This document shows positions 55,591 to 64,000 of a stretch of DNA of 64,000 nucleotides, one piece after another (the first letter of the stretch is position 1; each line of letters begins with the position of its first letter). The translations under genes and the position numbers were made by a program. This DNA comes from Streptococcus dysgalactiae subsp. dysgalactiae (GTDB lineage Bacteria; Bacillota; Bacilli; Lactobacillales; Streptococcaceae). The DNA lies in NCBI RefSeq assembly GCF_900459225.1, contig NZ_UHFH01000003.1, positions 1,908,001 to 1,972,000 of the forward strand. The letters are read 5' to 3'. The notes beneath the pieces are model-generated. The model was not told the origin of the DNA, did no database searches, and worked only from the letters and a program-made list of their open reading frames with translations.

Positions 55591-57299
55591 TAGTCTTCCT
55601 CCTTCCCTTTTTGGGTCTCATAAATTTCACGATAAATCGCATTATTAGCAACCAACTCAGCATGAGTTCCTTCGCCAATCAGTTGGCCCTGATCGAGAAC
55701 TAAAATCTTATCAGCCTTTACCACTGACGAAATCTTTTGGGCAATGATCACTGTGGTGGTCTCTTTCAACTCTTTATTCAAGGCTTCTTGAACTAATCTT
55801 TCTGACTTGGCATCCAGAGCCGATGTTGAGTCATCCAAAACAAGAATCTTAGGTTGGTTAATGACGCCACGCGCAATTGACATCCGTTGTTTTTGACCAC
55901 CGGAGAAGTTATTGCCTCGTTCTTCCACTTGGCTTTCATAGCGGTCATCCATACGATCGATAAATTCCTTGGCTTGAGCAATACGTGCAGCTCGTTCCAT
56001 GGCATGATCATCTGCAGTTGCTGATCCTTGACGAAGATTATCTGCAATGGTTCCCGAAAAGAGAATAGCCTTTTGCAACACGATAGAAACCGTTTGACGA
56101 AGAGTCGATTGACTCAAGGATTTAATCGGTTTGCCTCCCAGTAAGATTTGACCTTCTTGCGGATCAAACAAGCGCGGAATAAGCTGTGCCAGTGTAGACT
56201 TCCCAGCACCAGTAGCACCGACAACACCAACCATTTGACCAGGTTCAATCTTAAAGGAAATATGACGTAAGGTCGGCTCATCATCATTAGGATAAGTAAA
56301 GCTGACATCCTCAAAGACAATGCTACCTGAAACCTCTTCTTCTTGCTCAGTGCCAAAGGTCATGGCTGGCTCAGTATTGAGAATCTCTTTGAGACGACCA
56401 ATAGAGACAAAGGCGCGACTAGCTTGCATGCCCATAAAGCCGACCATGATAATTGAAAACATGATTTGCATCATATAAGTCATAAAAGAAGCAATATTCC
56501 CAATAACAGTAGGATCTGTTTCAACCATGCCTGAAACCATATAGATGGACACATACACTGCCAAATAAGATACCAACATCAAAGCAGGTTGCATCAACGA
56601 AAAACCATAACCGATAAAGAGATTCAAATCTAATAGTTCATTGGACGTTTCTTTAAATTTGGCATATTGTTCCCGTTCTTGCACAAAGGATTTAACCACA
56701 CGCACGCCACGAAGGTTTTCCTTAGCAATTCGATTAATCTTGTCCATCAACTTTTGGAATTTCCCAAAACGTGGGCCCATCTGACTCATGACCAAAACCA
56801 TGATAAGACCAATCAAAATAACCATCAGCACAATCACCCACCATAAGTCAGGTAGGGTCTGCACCGCCATAATAAAAGCTCCAATAAAGAGAATCGGCAG
56901 ACGGAAAAGCACTTGAAACAGCATCATTACCAAATTTTGGATTTGGTTAATATCATTGGTCATCCGAACCACGAGGTTCCCAGCATTAAATGCCTCCACA
57001 TTAGCATATGAAAAACTCTGAATTTTTCGAAAAGTCTTTTCTCGAATATCCGCTGAGACCCCTTGAGCAATCTTAGCAGCTAAAATAGTATTAACTGCCC
57101 CGGAAATCAATCCCATCAGCGCAATAATAAGCAACAATATCCCCACATTGTAAATCTTACCTTGGTTATTTTGAATAACAGCACTCAGCACATCTTTTAA
57201 ATAATGAGGCTGCAGCAAACTGCTCGCTACCACCCCAATAATCATGATGAGCGAGCCCAATGTGTACCATTTGTAACGCAAAATCGCTTCTTTAAGCAT
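55590..57299 (-). CDS. Multidrug ABC exporter half, non-catalytic Walker B (Asp)
   Basis: 569 aa: six-helix domain (1-310) and nucleotide-binding domain (330-565). Walker [12 protein letters not shown], canonical signature NFSGGQKQR, but Walker [11 protein letters not shown] carries Asp in place of the catalytic Glu and the switch position reads IAQKIS instead of H. It complements the partner half. It overlaps the MarR gene by 8 bases. Confidence 0.92.
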   Translation of the reverse strand: MLKEAILRYKWYTLGSLIMIIGVVASSLLQPHYLKDVLSAVIQNNQGKIYNVGILLLIIALMGLISGAVNTILAAKIAQGVSADIREKTFRKIQSFSYANVEAFNAGNLVVRMTNDINQIQNLVMMLFQVLFRLPILFIGAFIMAVQTLPDLWWVIVLMVILIGLIMVLVMSQMGPRFGKFQKLMDKINRIAKENLRGVRVVKSFVQEREQYAKFKETSNELLDLNLFIGYGFSLMQPALMLVSYLAVYVSIYMVSGMVETDPTVIGNIASFMTYMMQIMFSIIMVGFMGMQASRAFVSIGRLKEILNTEPAMTFGTEQEEEVSGSIVFEDVSFTYPNDDEPTLRHISFKIEPGQMVGVVGATGAGKSTLAQLIPRLFDPQEGQILLGGKPIKSLSQSTLRQTVSIVLQKAILFSGTIADNLRQGSATADDHAMERAARIAQAKEFIDRMDDRYESQVEERGNNFSGGQKQRMSIARGVINQPKILVLDDSTSALDAKSERLVQEALNKELKETTTVIIAQKISSVVKADKILVLDQGQLIGEGTHAELVANNAIYREIYETQKGKEED

Positions 57300-57741
57300 C
57301 GTTCTCTCCTTTGTAAGTTAGCATATTTTGCTTAAGCTGCTGAATCACCTTTTTAACCGTCAGCAACTCCTCTCTCGTGATTTCTTTAAAGAAATAATGT
57401 TCAATATCCTTACGACATTCTTGCAACAAAGGCAGTTTCTCCCGTCCTGCCTTAGCCAAAATGACTTGCTTGTAGCGCTTATCTACTTGGGAAGGAAGAA
57501 CCTTAATAAAACCATTTTTGACCATGCGTTTAACAAGATTACTGGTAACTGATTTTGAAATTTGGAGTTCTTTTTCAATGTCCTTCACAAAAATTTCTTG
57601 ATCTTGATGCTTGGATAGAAAAACCAAAACGTGTCCCTGGGGTCCTGCTAAATGTTCAAGGTTATATTTCTTTGCAATTTCATCGCTAATTTGTTCAACC
57701 TGATGTGTCAACTCACGCAAATCCGCAATTACTCGTGACAT
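57292..57741 (-). CDS. MarR-family regulator of the ABC exporter
   Basis: 149 aa, winged-helix MarR core (about 30-110, [27 protein letters not shown]...). First gene of a three-gene operon; a symmetrical sequence in its own promoter spacer suggests autorepression released by a drug ligand. Confidence 0.88.
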   Translation of the reverse strand: MSRVIADLRELTHQVEQISDEIAKKYNLEHLAGPQGHVLVFLSKHQDQEIFVKDIEKELQISKSVTSNLVKRMVKNGFIKVLPSQVDKRYKQVILAKAGREKLPLLQECRKDIEHYFFKEITREELLTVKKVIQQLKQNMLTYKGENDA

Positions 57742-57773
57742 CTGTTACCTCCTTAATAGTTTTCATGATAAGT

Positions 57774-57802
57774 ATTTTAGTTCTCTGGATAACTATTGTC
57801 AA
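57774..57802 (-). promoter_or_regulatory. Promoter and MarR-type operator
   Basis: TTGACA (57797-57802), 17-bp spacer, TAAAAT (57774-57779) on the minus strand. The spacer holds the interrupted palindrome TAGTTATC-CA-GAGAACTA (57778-57795), a likely operator for the MarR protein. Confidence 0.7.
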
Positions 57803-57906
57803 TTAAAATGTCTTGATTTTTAAAAATTCTAATTTCCATTCCAAACGGGCAAGAGACTTGATCCCCTCTGATATCTTTTCTGATAGAGTTACCTTTCCTC
57901 TTATGT

Positions 57907-57912
57907 TATAAT
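57907..57912 (+). promoter_or_regulatory. gpsA promoter -10 element
   Basis: TGTTATAAT (extended -10), about 32 bases before the gpsA ATG. Confidence 0.65.
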
Positions 57913-57943
57913 AAGATGATTAGCTCTTAAAGGAGAAGGTAAA

Positions 57944-58960
57944 ATGACAAAACAAAAAGTAGCTATTTTAGGACCTGGTTCCTGGGGAACTGCCCTATCA
58001 CAGGTACTAAATGATAACGGCCACGACGTTCGTTTATGGGGAAACATTCCTGCTCAAATCGACGAAATTAATACCGAACATACCAATAAGCACTATTTTA
58101 AAGACATTGTCTTAGATGAGGCAATTAAGGCTACTCTTGATTTAAGAGAAGCTCTAGCAGATGTTGACGCAGTGCTTTTTGTTGTCCCAACCAAGGTGAC
58201 GCGCTTAGTAGCTAAACAAGTGGCTGAAGCGCTAGACCATAAGGTTGTAGTGATGCATGCCTCTAAAGGGTTAGAACCTGGAACGCACGAACGACTATCG
58301 ACTATCTTAGAAGAAGAAATTCCAACTGATCTCCGCAGTGAAGTGGTTGTTGTCTCAGGACCAAGCCATGCTGAAGAAACCATTGTTCGTGACATTACCT
58401 TAATCACAGCAGCTTCTAAAGATATCGAAGCCGCAAAATACGTCCAATCCCTCTTTAGCAACCACTACTTCCGCCTCTACACTAATACCGATGTGGTAGG
58501 TGTTGAAACAGCTGGGGCCCTCAAAAACATTATCGCTGTTGGAGCTGGGGCCCTTCATGGATTGGGTTACGGGGACAATGCTAAAGCCGCTGTGATTACG
58601 CGTGGTCTGGCTGAAATCACTCGTCTCGGTGTTAAACTAGGGGCTGATCCCCTCACTTACAGTGGCTTGTCTGGTGTGGGAGATTTGATCGTCACCGGTA
58701 CTTCTGTCCATTCTCGTAACTGGCGAGCTGGGGATGCCCTTGGACGCGGTGAAAAACTCGAAGATATCGAACGCAATATGGGCATGGTTATCGAAGGCAT
58801 TTCCACCACTAAGGTTGCCTACGAAATCGCTCAAGAATTGGGTGTTTATATGCCCATCACAAGCGCGATTTACAAATCCATCTACGAAGGAGCCGACATT
58901 AAAGAAAGCATCCTTGGAATGATGTCAAATGAATTCCGTTCTGAAAACGAATGGCACTAA
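57944..58960 (+). CDS. gpsA: NAD(P)-dependent glycerol-3-phosphate dehydrogenase
   Basis: 338 aa; makes sn-glycerol-3-P for phospholipids. Nucleotide site [11 protein letters not shown] (9-19), SGPSHAEE near 139-146, catalytic Lys in [11 protein letters not shown] near 191-201, and [13 protein letters not shown] near 209-221. It is followed 31 bases later by galU. Confidence 0.96.
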   Translation: MTKQKVAILGPGSWGTALSQVLNDNGHDVRLWGNIPAQIDEINTEHTNKHYFKDIVLDEAIKATLDLREALADVDAVLFVVPTKVTRLVAKQVAEALDHKVVVMHASKGLEPGTHERLSTILEEEIPTDLRSEVVVVSGPSHAEETIVRDITLITAASKDIEAAKYVQSLFSNHYFRLYTNTDVVGVETAGALKNIIAVGAGALHGLGYGDNAKAAVITRGLAEITRLGVKLGADPLTYSGLSGVGDLIVTGTSVHSRNWRAGDALGRGEKLEDIERNMGMVIEGISTTKVAYEIAQELGVYMPITSAIYKSIYEGADIKESILGMMSNEFRSENEWH

Positions 58961-58991
58961 GCCATAGATTATAAAAAGTGAGGAGTTACTG

Positions 58992-59894
58992 ATGTCCAAA
59001 GTCAGAAAAGCAATTATTCCTGCTGCAGGTCTAGGAACACGTTTTTTACCTGCTACCAAAGCTCTTGCCAAAGAGATGTTGCCCATCGTTGATAAACCAA
59101 CCATCCAGTTTATCGTCGAAGAAGCGCTAAAATCTGGCATCGAGGAAATTCTTGTGGTGACCGGAAAAGCTAAACGCTCCATCGAGGACCATTTTGACTC
59201 AAACTTTGAATTAGAATACAACCTCCAAGCTAAGGGGAAAAATGAGCTGTTGAAGTTAGTGGATGAAACCACTGCCATCAACCTTCATTTTATCCGTCAA
59301 AGCCACCCAAGAGGACTGGGAGATGCTGTCTTACAAGCCAAAGCCTTTGTGGGCAATGAGCCCTTTGTGGTAATGCTTGGAGATGACTTAATGGATATCA
59401 CTAACCCGAATGCCAAACCTTTAACCAAACAACTCATGGAAGATTACGATGAGACTCACGCTTCTACTATTGCTGTTATGAGAGTTCCTCATGAGGATGT
59501 CTCCAGTTACGGGGTCATCGCTCCTCAAGGAAAAGCTGTCAAAGGGCTTTACAGTGTAAATACCTTCGTCGAAAAGCCGCAACCAGAGGAAGCTCCTAGT
59601 GACCTCGCTATTATTGGCCGTTACCTTCTAACACCTGAAATTTTTGATATTTTGGAAAGACAGCCCCCTGGAGCAGGCAATGAAGTGCAACTCACAGATG
59701 CTATCGATACCCTCAATAAAACTCAGCGTGTCTTTGCACGAGAATTTAAGGGTGACCGTTATGACGTTGGGGATAAATTCGGATTCATGAAAACATCAAT
59801 CGACTATGCCCTAGAACACCCACAAGTTAAAGAAGACTTGAAAAATTATATCATCACACTAGGAAAAACATTGGAAAAAAGCGATGCTAAATAA
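58992..59894 (+). CDS. galU: UTP-glucose-1-phosphate uridylyltransferase
   Basis: Makes UDP-glucose for capsule, glycolipid and Leloir sugars; 300 aa. N-terminal [20 protein letters not shown] signature and [11 protein letters not shown], with active-site GGD(D)LMD and VEKP near 110 and 195. Two homologues occur in pyogenic streptococci (HasC in the capsule operon and this housekeeping GalU). Cotranscribed with gpsA. Confidence 0.95.
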   Translation: MSKVRKAIIPAAGLGTRFLPATKALAKEMLPIVDKPTIQFIVEEALKSGIEEILVVTGKAKRSIEDHFDSNFELEYNLQAKGKNELLKLVDETTAINLHFIRQSHPRGLGDAVLQAKAFVGNEPFVVMLGDDLMDITNPNAKPLTKQLMEDYDETHASTIAVMRVPHEDVSSYGVIAPQGKAVKGLYSVNTFVEKPQPEEAPSDLAIIGRYLLTPEIFDILERQPPGAGNEVQLTDAIDTLNKTQRVFAREFKGDRYDVGDKFGFMKTSIDYALEHPQVKEDLKNYIITLGKTLEKSDAK

Positions 59895-60057
59895 CCGAAA
59901 TCAAATCAAGAAGCTTTTTCTTGATAACTTATGAATGACACTCAGTCCCTGAAACAACAGCATTTCAGGGACTAAGTTATGTTAATATCTTTTTTACCTG
60001 CTAATCGTCATCATATCCATGTGAAAAATCTCGTGACGATGAACTTACCTCAACACT

Positions 60058-60732
60058 CTAATAAAGAAAGCTTAGTAGGAGGACTGCAGCTAAAACCAAA
60101 ACATAGGTAAGTAAAGCCAAATCTTTCTGTAATGGCTTTAGTCTCAGCTTTTGAAATTTATTGGAAAAGCCTAAGCCAAGCAAGGCTCCACCCACAATCC
60201 CACCAACATGGCCTGCCATACTCACATTTGGCATGACCAGATTCAACACTAAATTAACGATAATTAAAGTCTGATAAGCCTTACCAAGTTCTCTTAAAGC
60301 TTGATTATTCCCAAATGCACCTAAAACCATAATAGCTGCAAACAGTCCAAATAAGGAAGTTGACCCCCCAGCAGCTACTGTCTCTGGTGTGAGCCACATG
60401 GTAAAGGCATTTCCCATAATTCCTGAAAAAACATAGAGCAAGAGAAAGCGGTGCGACCCCCAAATCTCCTCAGCCATTTGACCAACAAAATAGAGGGTTA
60501 AGGCATTCACAAAAAAATGCCCCCAGCCAATATGCACAAAAATCGGAGTGACCAGACGCCACATCTGATTTGGAAAAGCCTTGACGGCCAGTCCATACAT
60601 CCCACCAAATTGATAAATCGCTTGAGAACTAGTCGCTAGAGAACCATAAACCAACTGCATGGCCATAAATACCAAAGCTGTTAACAGTAAGAAGAAAATA
60701 GTCATGGGCTTCTCTTTTAAAAAATGTGTCAT
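60058..60732 (-). CDS. Rhomboid-family intramembrane serine protease
   Basis: 224 aa, six helices. His/Asn region near 65-80 (HIGWGHFFVNALTLYFVG), catalytic serine in GGSTSLFG near 128-135, and catalytic His in AGHVGGIVGG near 178-187. It overlaps the 5-FCL gene by 4 bases; the same pair is known across streptococci. Native substrates unknown. Confidence 0.92.
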   Translation of the reverse strand: MTHFLKEKPMTIFFLLLTALVFMAMQLVYGSLATSSQAIYQFGGMYGLAVKAFPNQMWRLVTPIFVHIGWGHFFVNALTLYFVGQMAEEIWGSHRFLLLYVFSGIMGNAFTMWLTPETVAAGGSTSLFGLFAAIMVLGAFGNNQALRELGKAYQTLIIVNLVLNLVMPNVSMAGHVGGIVGGALLGLGFSNKFQKLRLKPLQKDLALLTYVLVLAAVLLLSFLY

Positions 60733-61253
60733 CTGCGGTAAACCTCCTGAACGGCGATATCATGGGATTCTGGGACAAATGCCTTCATTTGGCAATCGTA
60801 AATAGTGCTAAAAGTCGGGCCATCGTAATCTTGCAAATAACAGTCATAGTAGCCACCACCATAACCGATACGAAACCCTTGCTCGTTAAAAGCCACACCG
60901 GGAACATGCAGGCAATCAATGGCATACTTTGGAATTTCTTCTTGACTCTGAGGTTCTAAAATACCAAAGGAGGATACGGCTAAATCGCCCGCCTGATAAG
61001 CTACAAAAATCATGTTTCCTTTTGCCAGCACCTTTGGTACCACCACGATCTTTCCATCTGAAAGCGCCCGCTGGATGAAATCATCTGTTTGATACTCTGT
61101 TGGGAGTGAGAGATAGGTTGCTATCACCTGAGCCTCCTGATAAGTGGGACTATTGACCACATCGGCCAGCAACGCTTTGTCTTTTTGTCGCTTAAGCTCT
61201 GGTGCCATCGTTCGTAAAGCGTTCAACACTTCTTGCCGAATTTCTTTTTTCAT
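60729..61253 (-). CDS. 5-formyltetrahydrofolate cyclo-ligase
   Basis: About 174 aa from the second of two consecutive ATGs (61251-61253), which has AGGGG at good spacing. ATP-binding K near 2-5, VATYLSLPTEYQTDD region and C-terminal FRIGYGGGYYD motif are typical. Converts 5-formyl-THF to 5,10-methenyl-THF. Also called yqgN/fthC. Confidence 0.92.
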   Translation of the reverse strand: MKKEIRQEVLNALRTMAPELKRQKDKALLADVVNSPTYQEAQVIATYLSLPTEYQTDDFIQRALSDGKIVVVPKVLAKGNMIFVAYQAGDLAVSSFGILEPQSQEEIPKYAIDCLHVPGVAFNEQGFRIGYGGGYYDCYLQDYDGPTFSTIYDCQMKAFVPESHDIAVQEVYRR

Positions 61254-61430
61254 CATGCCCCTATCATAACACAAAGCAAGAAAAAGATTCAAGATAACTT
61301 TCCTATCAATAACAATCCTAAATGCCACCTACCACCTTAAGCTTTTCAGAACAGCTTGTTATCTATCTACTAGTATCTCTTTGTGATGTCATGTCAAAAC
61401 GATTTAACATAAAGGGCATCTAGAAAAAGA

Positions 61431-61463
61431 TTTAAGGAAAGTTTAAGGTTCTTATCGTAAAAT
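61431..61463 (+). promoter_or_regulatory. CiaR box and promoter of the small RNA
   Basis: TTTAAG (61431-61436), five bases, TTTAAG (61442-61447), ten bases, TAAAAT (61458-61463). This is the direct-repeat NTTAAG-N5-WTTAAG pattern known for CiaR, at its normal distance from the -10. Confidence 0.82.
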
Positions 61464-61469
61464 AAAGTC

Positions 61470-61612
61470 ATCCTAAAAAGCGGTTTACCTAAACCGGTTG
61501 GGAGAATAAGTTTCTCCTTGTTTTCCCTTTTCATAAATCTCCTGGTCACCTATCCTCTTAGGTGACCTCCCTTATTAAGCCTAATCAGTTCGCCGACTGG
61601 TTAGGCTTTTTA
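61470..61612 (+). ncRNA. csRNA-type (CiaR-dependent) small RNA
   Basis: About 143 nt. Three hairpins: CGGTTT/AAACCG (61481-61496), GGTCACCTA/TAGGTGACC (61544-61567) and the terminator stem AAGCCTAATCAGT/ACTGGTTAGGCTT with TTTTT (61577-61611). Between them are CU-rich single-stranded windows (TCTCCTT 61513-61519; TCTCCT 61538-61543; ACCTCCC 61565-61571) complementary to Shine-Dalgarno sequences, the hallmark of pneumococcal csRNAs, which block translation of target mRNAs. No start/stop pair for a peptide. Confidence 0.78.
61577..61611 (+). terminator. csRNA terminator
   Basis: 13-bp stem with one mismatch (61577-61589 with 61596-61608), loop TCGCCG, then TTTTT on the plus strand. Confidence 0.88.
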
Positions 61613-61682
61613 GCTATCCGACATATGCCTCCTACCCTATGACTACTCCTTAGAAGCAAGTAACACAGGATTTCTGAAACAA

Positions 61683-61714
61683 AAAAAAGCTGAGAGCACC
61701 CTCATGCTTCCAGC
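61683..61714 (-). terminator. Terminator of the fibronectin-binding protein gene
   Basis: On the minus strand AGGCTG-GA-AGCA / TGCT-CT-CAGCTT with a TTTTTTTT tail, about 70 bases after the stop. Confidence 0.75.
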
Positions 61715-61787
61715 CTCTTTGTTAGAATCTCCTGTTATAGCAACAAGTGATTCTTCTCTTACTAATCATTAATCATTGCAAAAGTTG

Positions 61788-63497
61788 TTAAGCTTTTGAC
61801 GCTTTTCTTTTGAGAAGACCCCAAAGTGATACTAAGAAGAGGATCATTGCTCCCACGATAGTAGATAAGACATGTTCAGCTTCCCCTGCGGCTGGCAAGC
61901 TCTCCTTAGCCTTAGGTTTTTCAACGGCAGGTAGTTGTGGTTTGTCTTCCTTAGGCCACTCGTTATCAAAGTGGATAGAGAGTTTAGGCTTGCTATCTTC
62001 TACTTCAGTTGTAGAGCCAGATTGGCCATGTTCAGTTGGTAAGTTCTCCTCGATATCAACAATCTCTCCCTGACCGCCGATAATGACTTCTGGGCCTTTA
62101 GTATCCTCAACCTCGGTTGTAGAGCCAGATTGGCCATGTTCAGTTGGTAAAGTTTCCTCGATATCAACAACCTCTCCTTGACCGCCGATAATGACTTCTG
62201 GGCCTTTAGTATCCTCAACCTCGGTTGTAGAGCCAGATTGGCCATGTTCAGTTGGTAAGCTCTCCTCAATATCAACAACCTCTCCTTGACCGCCGATAAT
62301 GACTTCTGGGCCTTTAGTATCCTCAACCTCGGTTGTAGAACCTGATTGGCCTTGCTCGCCTGAAAGGCTCTCTTCCGTTTCAACAATCTGACCTTGACCA
62401 CCAACAATTACATCTGAACCTTTAGTGTCTTCAATCTCAGTGGTTGAACCTGATTGGCCTGATTGACCAGGTAGTGGTGAATCATAAGTCTCTTCCACAA
62501 TAGGGTCTTTATTTTCTTGAATGGAAACAACTCCATTATGAGCACCACCTTGACTACCAGTAGCCGTATCTTCTGTCGTTTCAACAACATTACCACCACC
62601 GATAACAGTACCAAGATCTTCCTCTTTAGGAATTTCTGGTTTAGGGATAATAGGAATAGCAGGTTGCAATGGCAACATCGGTTCAACTAAAGGTTCCGTA
62701 GGAATCTCTGGTTTTATAATTTCAACATTAATATCTGGCGTGCTAGGTTGCGGTTGTTCTGGCTCTTTTGGTTCTGGAACTTTAGGTTCCTCTGGTGTTT
62801 TCGGGATTAAAGTTGAACCAAGAAGGTTTTGGTAGGGTTTATGAGCGTAATTTTTATCGGTAGTTATATAAATATCTAATGTATAAGCACCCATAGAATC
62901 TTGAGATTCACCTGCTTTTTTCCCCTCTTCCACTAATGAATCAAAAGCTTTTCTTTCTTCTGGAGTTAATTTTTCAGAAGTTTGTAAATAGGCATCAGGG
63001 TTATCCTGATTATCACTAAAAAACCAAATGGCTAATTGAGTAACTTTACGACTAGATAGCTCACTAAGACCTTGAATTTTTTTTACGGTTGGGTATCCTT
63101 TCTGTAAAACAGCTACCAGTGATTTTTCTATGTTACTGACTAATCTTGGGTTACTAGCATTTTGCTTAAAAATTTCCAAGTTACCTGTAGATTTTCTGTA
63201 TAAGGGCAGTTTAAATTGGTAATCAAGTTGTGTTTCTTCAAATGTTTTTCCAGAGTTCCAATTCTCTGGCCATTCTCTATCCCGATTAAAACAATAAACA
63301 ACGTACTCATCTTTTAACTCACGCTTTGGATCGCTTGTAGGTGACACATATAAAAAGAACGGTGATTGTTCTCTCGTTCCATCATTCCACCCATAATACT
63401 GTTCCGCTAATACCCTCAACGTCCCCACACCGAGACTTCCAGACATGACAACAACAGCTGCTGTTGTTGCCAGTAACTTTTTCACAATGTTCTTCAA
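61788..63497 (-). CDS. SfbI/PrtF1-like fibronectin-binding surface protein with thioester-domain motifs
   Basis: 569 aa from TTG 63495-63497 (GGAGG 9 bases upstream); the frame is open further but the ribosome site would be inside it. Signal peptide (1-31). Thioester-type motifs: Cys69 in VVYCFN and Gln154 in KVTQLAIWFF, the pair that forms an internal thioester in such adhesins. A proline-rich spacer (about 215-275), then four complete 36-residue fibronectin-binding repeats (GQSGSTTEVEDTKGPEV...) plus a fifth partial unit. LPAAG sorting signal, hydrophobic segment and KRKASKA tail. It likely binds fibrinogen/fibronectin and helps adhesion. Confidence 0.9.
   Translation of the reverse strand: MKNIVKKLLATTAAVVVMSGSLGVGTLRVLAEQYYGWNDGTREQSPFFLYVSPTSDPKRELKDEYVVYCFNRDREWPENWNSGKTFEETQLDYQFKLPLYRKSTGNLEIFKQNASNPRLVSNIEKSLVAVLQKGYPTVKKIQGLSELSSRKVTQLAIWFFSDNQDNPDAYLQTSEKLTPEERKAFDSLVEEGKKAGESQDSMGAYTLDIYITTDKNYAHKPYQNLLGSTLIPKTPEEPKVPEPKEPEQPQPSTPDINVEIIKPEIPTEPLVEPMLPLQPAIPIIPKPEIPKEEDLGTVIGGGNVVETTEDTATGSQGGAHNGVVSIQENKDPIVEETYDSPLPGQSGQSGSTTEIEDTKGSDVIVGGQGQIVETEESLSGEQGQSGSTTEVEDTKGPEVIIGGQGEVVDIEESLPTEHGQSGSTTEVEDTKGPEVIIGGQGEVVDIEETLPTEHGQSGSTTEVEDTKGPEVIIGGQGEIVDIEENLPTEHGQSGSTTEVEDSKPKLSIHFDNEWPKEDKPQLPAVEKPKAKESLPAAGEAEHVLSTIVGAMILFLVSLWGLLKRKASKA
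61995..62475 (-). repeat. Tandem 108-bp fibronectin-binding repeats
   Basis: Units are spaced exactly 108 bp (anchor GTTGTAG at 62008, 62116, 62224, 62332). The three proximal units are nearly identical; the most upstream one (DTKGSDVIVGGQGQIVETEE) is more divergent. Repeat number is likely to vary between strains by recombination. Confidence 0.92.
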
Positions 63498-63890
63498 TTC
63501 TCTCTCCTCCAAAAGCGAGCTTCCTCAAATCATTTGAGAAATACTCAACTTTGCTTTTTAAATTATTTTACTTAGGATAACACACCATTCAGATTTTCCG
63601 AAGCCATATCACTCACTTTCCCTTCCTAAAATCGATAATCTTTTTATCTAATTTAGATATCATTATCATCGAACTATTATATTCTTAGTGATATCTATTC
63701 GAACATATCGCTAATTTTTTTATAATTTTTTATTCATATAAATAACCGCTAACTGTTTGCTTATAAGACCTGACACTTTTGTCTTATACTTGTCAAATCA
63801 ACCATATGAAGTCCTGTTAGTTGACTTTTTAAAAAGTTCCGTTACAATATAAGGAATTGTACAATTTAATTTAAGGAGAGAGAAATTACA
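63498..63890. other. 393-bp AT-rich divergent regulatory region
   Basis: Between the adhesin gene (minus) and a RofA-like regulator (plus). It holds a candidate adhesin -10 (TAAAAT, 63565-63570, minus strand), a leader stem CTCAAAT/ATTTGAG near 63520-63536, and the regulator promoter. The 63600-63770 core is extremely AT-rich, typical of RofA/Nra-regulated adhesin promoters. Confidence 0.6.
63821..63848 (+). promoter_or_regulatory. Promoter of the RofA-like regulator
   Basis: TTGACT (63821-63826), 16-bp spacer, TACAAT (63843-63848). Confidence 0.7.
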
Positions 63891-64000
63891 TTGTTAGATC
63901 ATTACTTGGAGCCAGATATTATTGACCAAAAGATCTTATTAGCTATTTTATTGACCGACAAAGAGCTGACCTTGGAGTCTGTCTGCACACAAACCGCTTT
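63891..64000 (+). CDS. RofA-like (RALP) virulence regulator, N-terminal fragment
   Basis: Starts TTG (63891-63893) with AAGGAGAG upstream; 36 residues (MLDHYLEPDIIDQKILLAIL... ESVCTQTA) before the window ends. The YLE...I..K..LL opening followed by a helix-turn-helix beginning resembles RofA/Nra/RivR proteins, and the divergent adhesin supports this. The locus matches the RivR (Ralp4) position next to 5-FCL in S. pyogenes, as I recall. The family regulates pili and adhesins. Confidence 0.6.
   Translation, partial: MLDHYLEPDIIDQKILLAILLTDKELTLESVCTQTA

Larger units (their letters stand above)
61257..61787. other. 531-bp intergenic region holding a small RNA and two terminators
   Basis: Contents: promoter region of the 5-FCL/rhomboid pair (61260-61300), a plus-strand csRNA with its CiaR box (61431-61612), and the adhesin terminator (61683-61714). 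No protein gene is seen. Confidence 0.6.

Noticed and set aside
59944..59973. 11-bp inverted repeat after galU
   Set aside because: A good stem but no T run on either strand; termination of gpsA-galU is not proven.
62000..62407. Long alternative frame across the fibronectin-binding repeats
   Set aside because: A by-product of the 108-bp repeat length (a multiple of 3), which keeps all frames open; no start site or signal.
61995..62475. Regular repeats that could look like a CRISPR-type array
   Set aside because: They are in-frame 36-codon fibronectin-binding repeats with no spacers; no CRISPR array or cas gene occurs in the window.

Overview
The window is a low-GC chromosomal segment of a pyogenic-group Streptococcus, with S. 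dysgalactiae (probably subsp. equisimilis) or a very close relative of S. pyogenes most likely. The support is FasBCA with a FasX-type RNA, the plasmin(ogen)-receptor GAPDH Plr, the LppC acid phosphatase, a PgrA-type surface exclusion protein after purR, an SfbI/PrtF1-like fibronectin-binding protein, and a RofA-like regulator start at the right edge. As I recall, S. pyogenes SF370 carries plr and pgk far apart; here fusA-plr-lppC-pgk-glnR-glnA-opp is contiguous, which argues for a relative with the ancestral order. Species cannot be proven from the window.

Layout, left to right; most genes are on the minus strand, so transcription runs right to left. 1-5.7 kb: oligopeptide importer oppA-B-C-D-F (oppF cut by the edge). 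5.9-8.3 kb: glnR-glnA with a GlnR box, and a FUSC-like membrane protein. 8.7-12.4 kb: pgk, an intact IS3/IS150-group element sitting in the loop of the lppC terminator, then lppC. 12.6-17.6 kb: plr, fusA, rpsG, rpsL, with three degenerate ~115-bp tandem repeats between rpsG and fusA and a structured leader before rpsL. 17.7-28.3 kb: surface exclusion protein, purR, yhaM, rmuC, thiamine pyrophosphokinase, rpe, rsgA, ksgA, rnmV, tatD. 28.4-30.6 kb: two adjacent decayed genes (a DHA2-type drug exporter and an isochorismatase-family hydrolase). 30.6-38.5 kb: sialic acid/ManNAc catabolic cluster (RpiR regulator, nanK, nanA, DUF624, YhcH, ABC importer, nanE) with a cre site at its promoter. 38.8-41.3 kb: rpmH, jag, yidC2, rnpA. 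41.5-45.2 kb: fasX, fasA, fasC, fasB. 45.8-50.7 kb: gltX, an MFS protein, a LytTR regulator with a LiaF-like membrane partner, and carbonic anhydrase. 50.9-57.7 kb: radA, dut, queH, a heterodimeric ABC exporter with its MarR regulator. 57.9-61.3 kb: gpsA, galU, a rhomboid protease, 5-FCL. 61.4-63.5 kb: a csRNA-type small RNA and the fibronectin-binding adhesin; a RofA-like regulator starts at 63.9 kb.

The strongest observations beyond routine annotation are these. (1) A CiaR-box-driven small RNA lies at about 61470-61612. (2) The histidine kinases FasB and FasC have complementary defects: FasB has the ATP-binding motifs but Ser in place of the phospho-acceptor His, while FasC has the His but no recognisable G box. 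(3) A two-half-site LytTR box directly precedes the fasX promoter. (4) An insertion sequence has entered the loop of a terminator. (5) radA appears to start at an AUA codon. (6) Repeats and a pseudoknot-like leader occur in the str (rpsL-rpsG-fusA) region.
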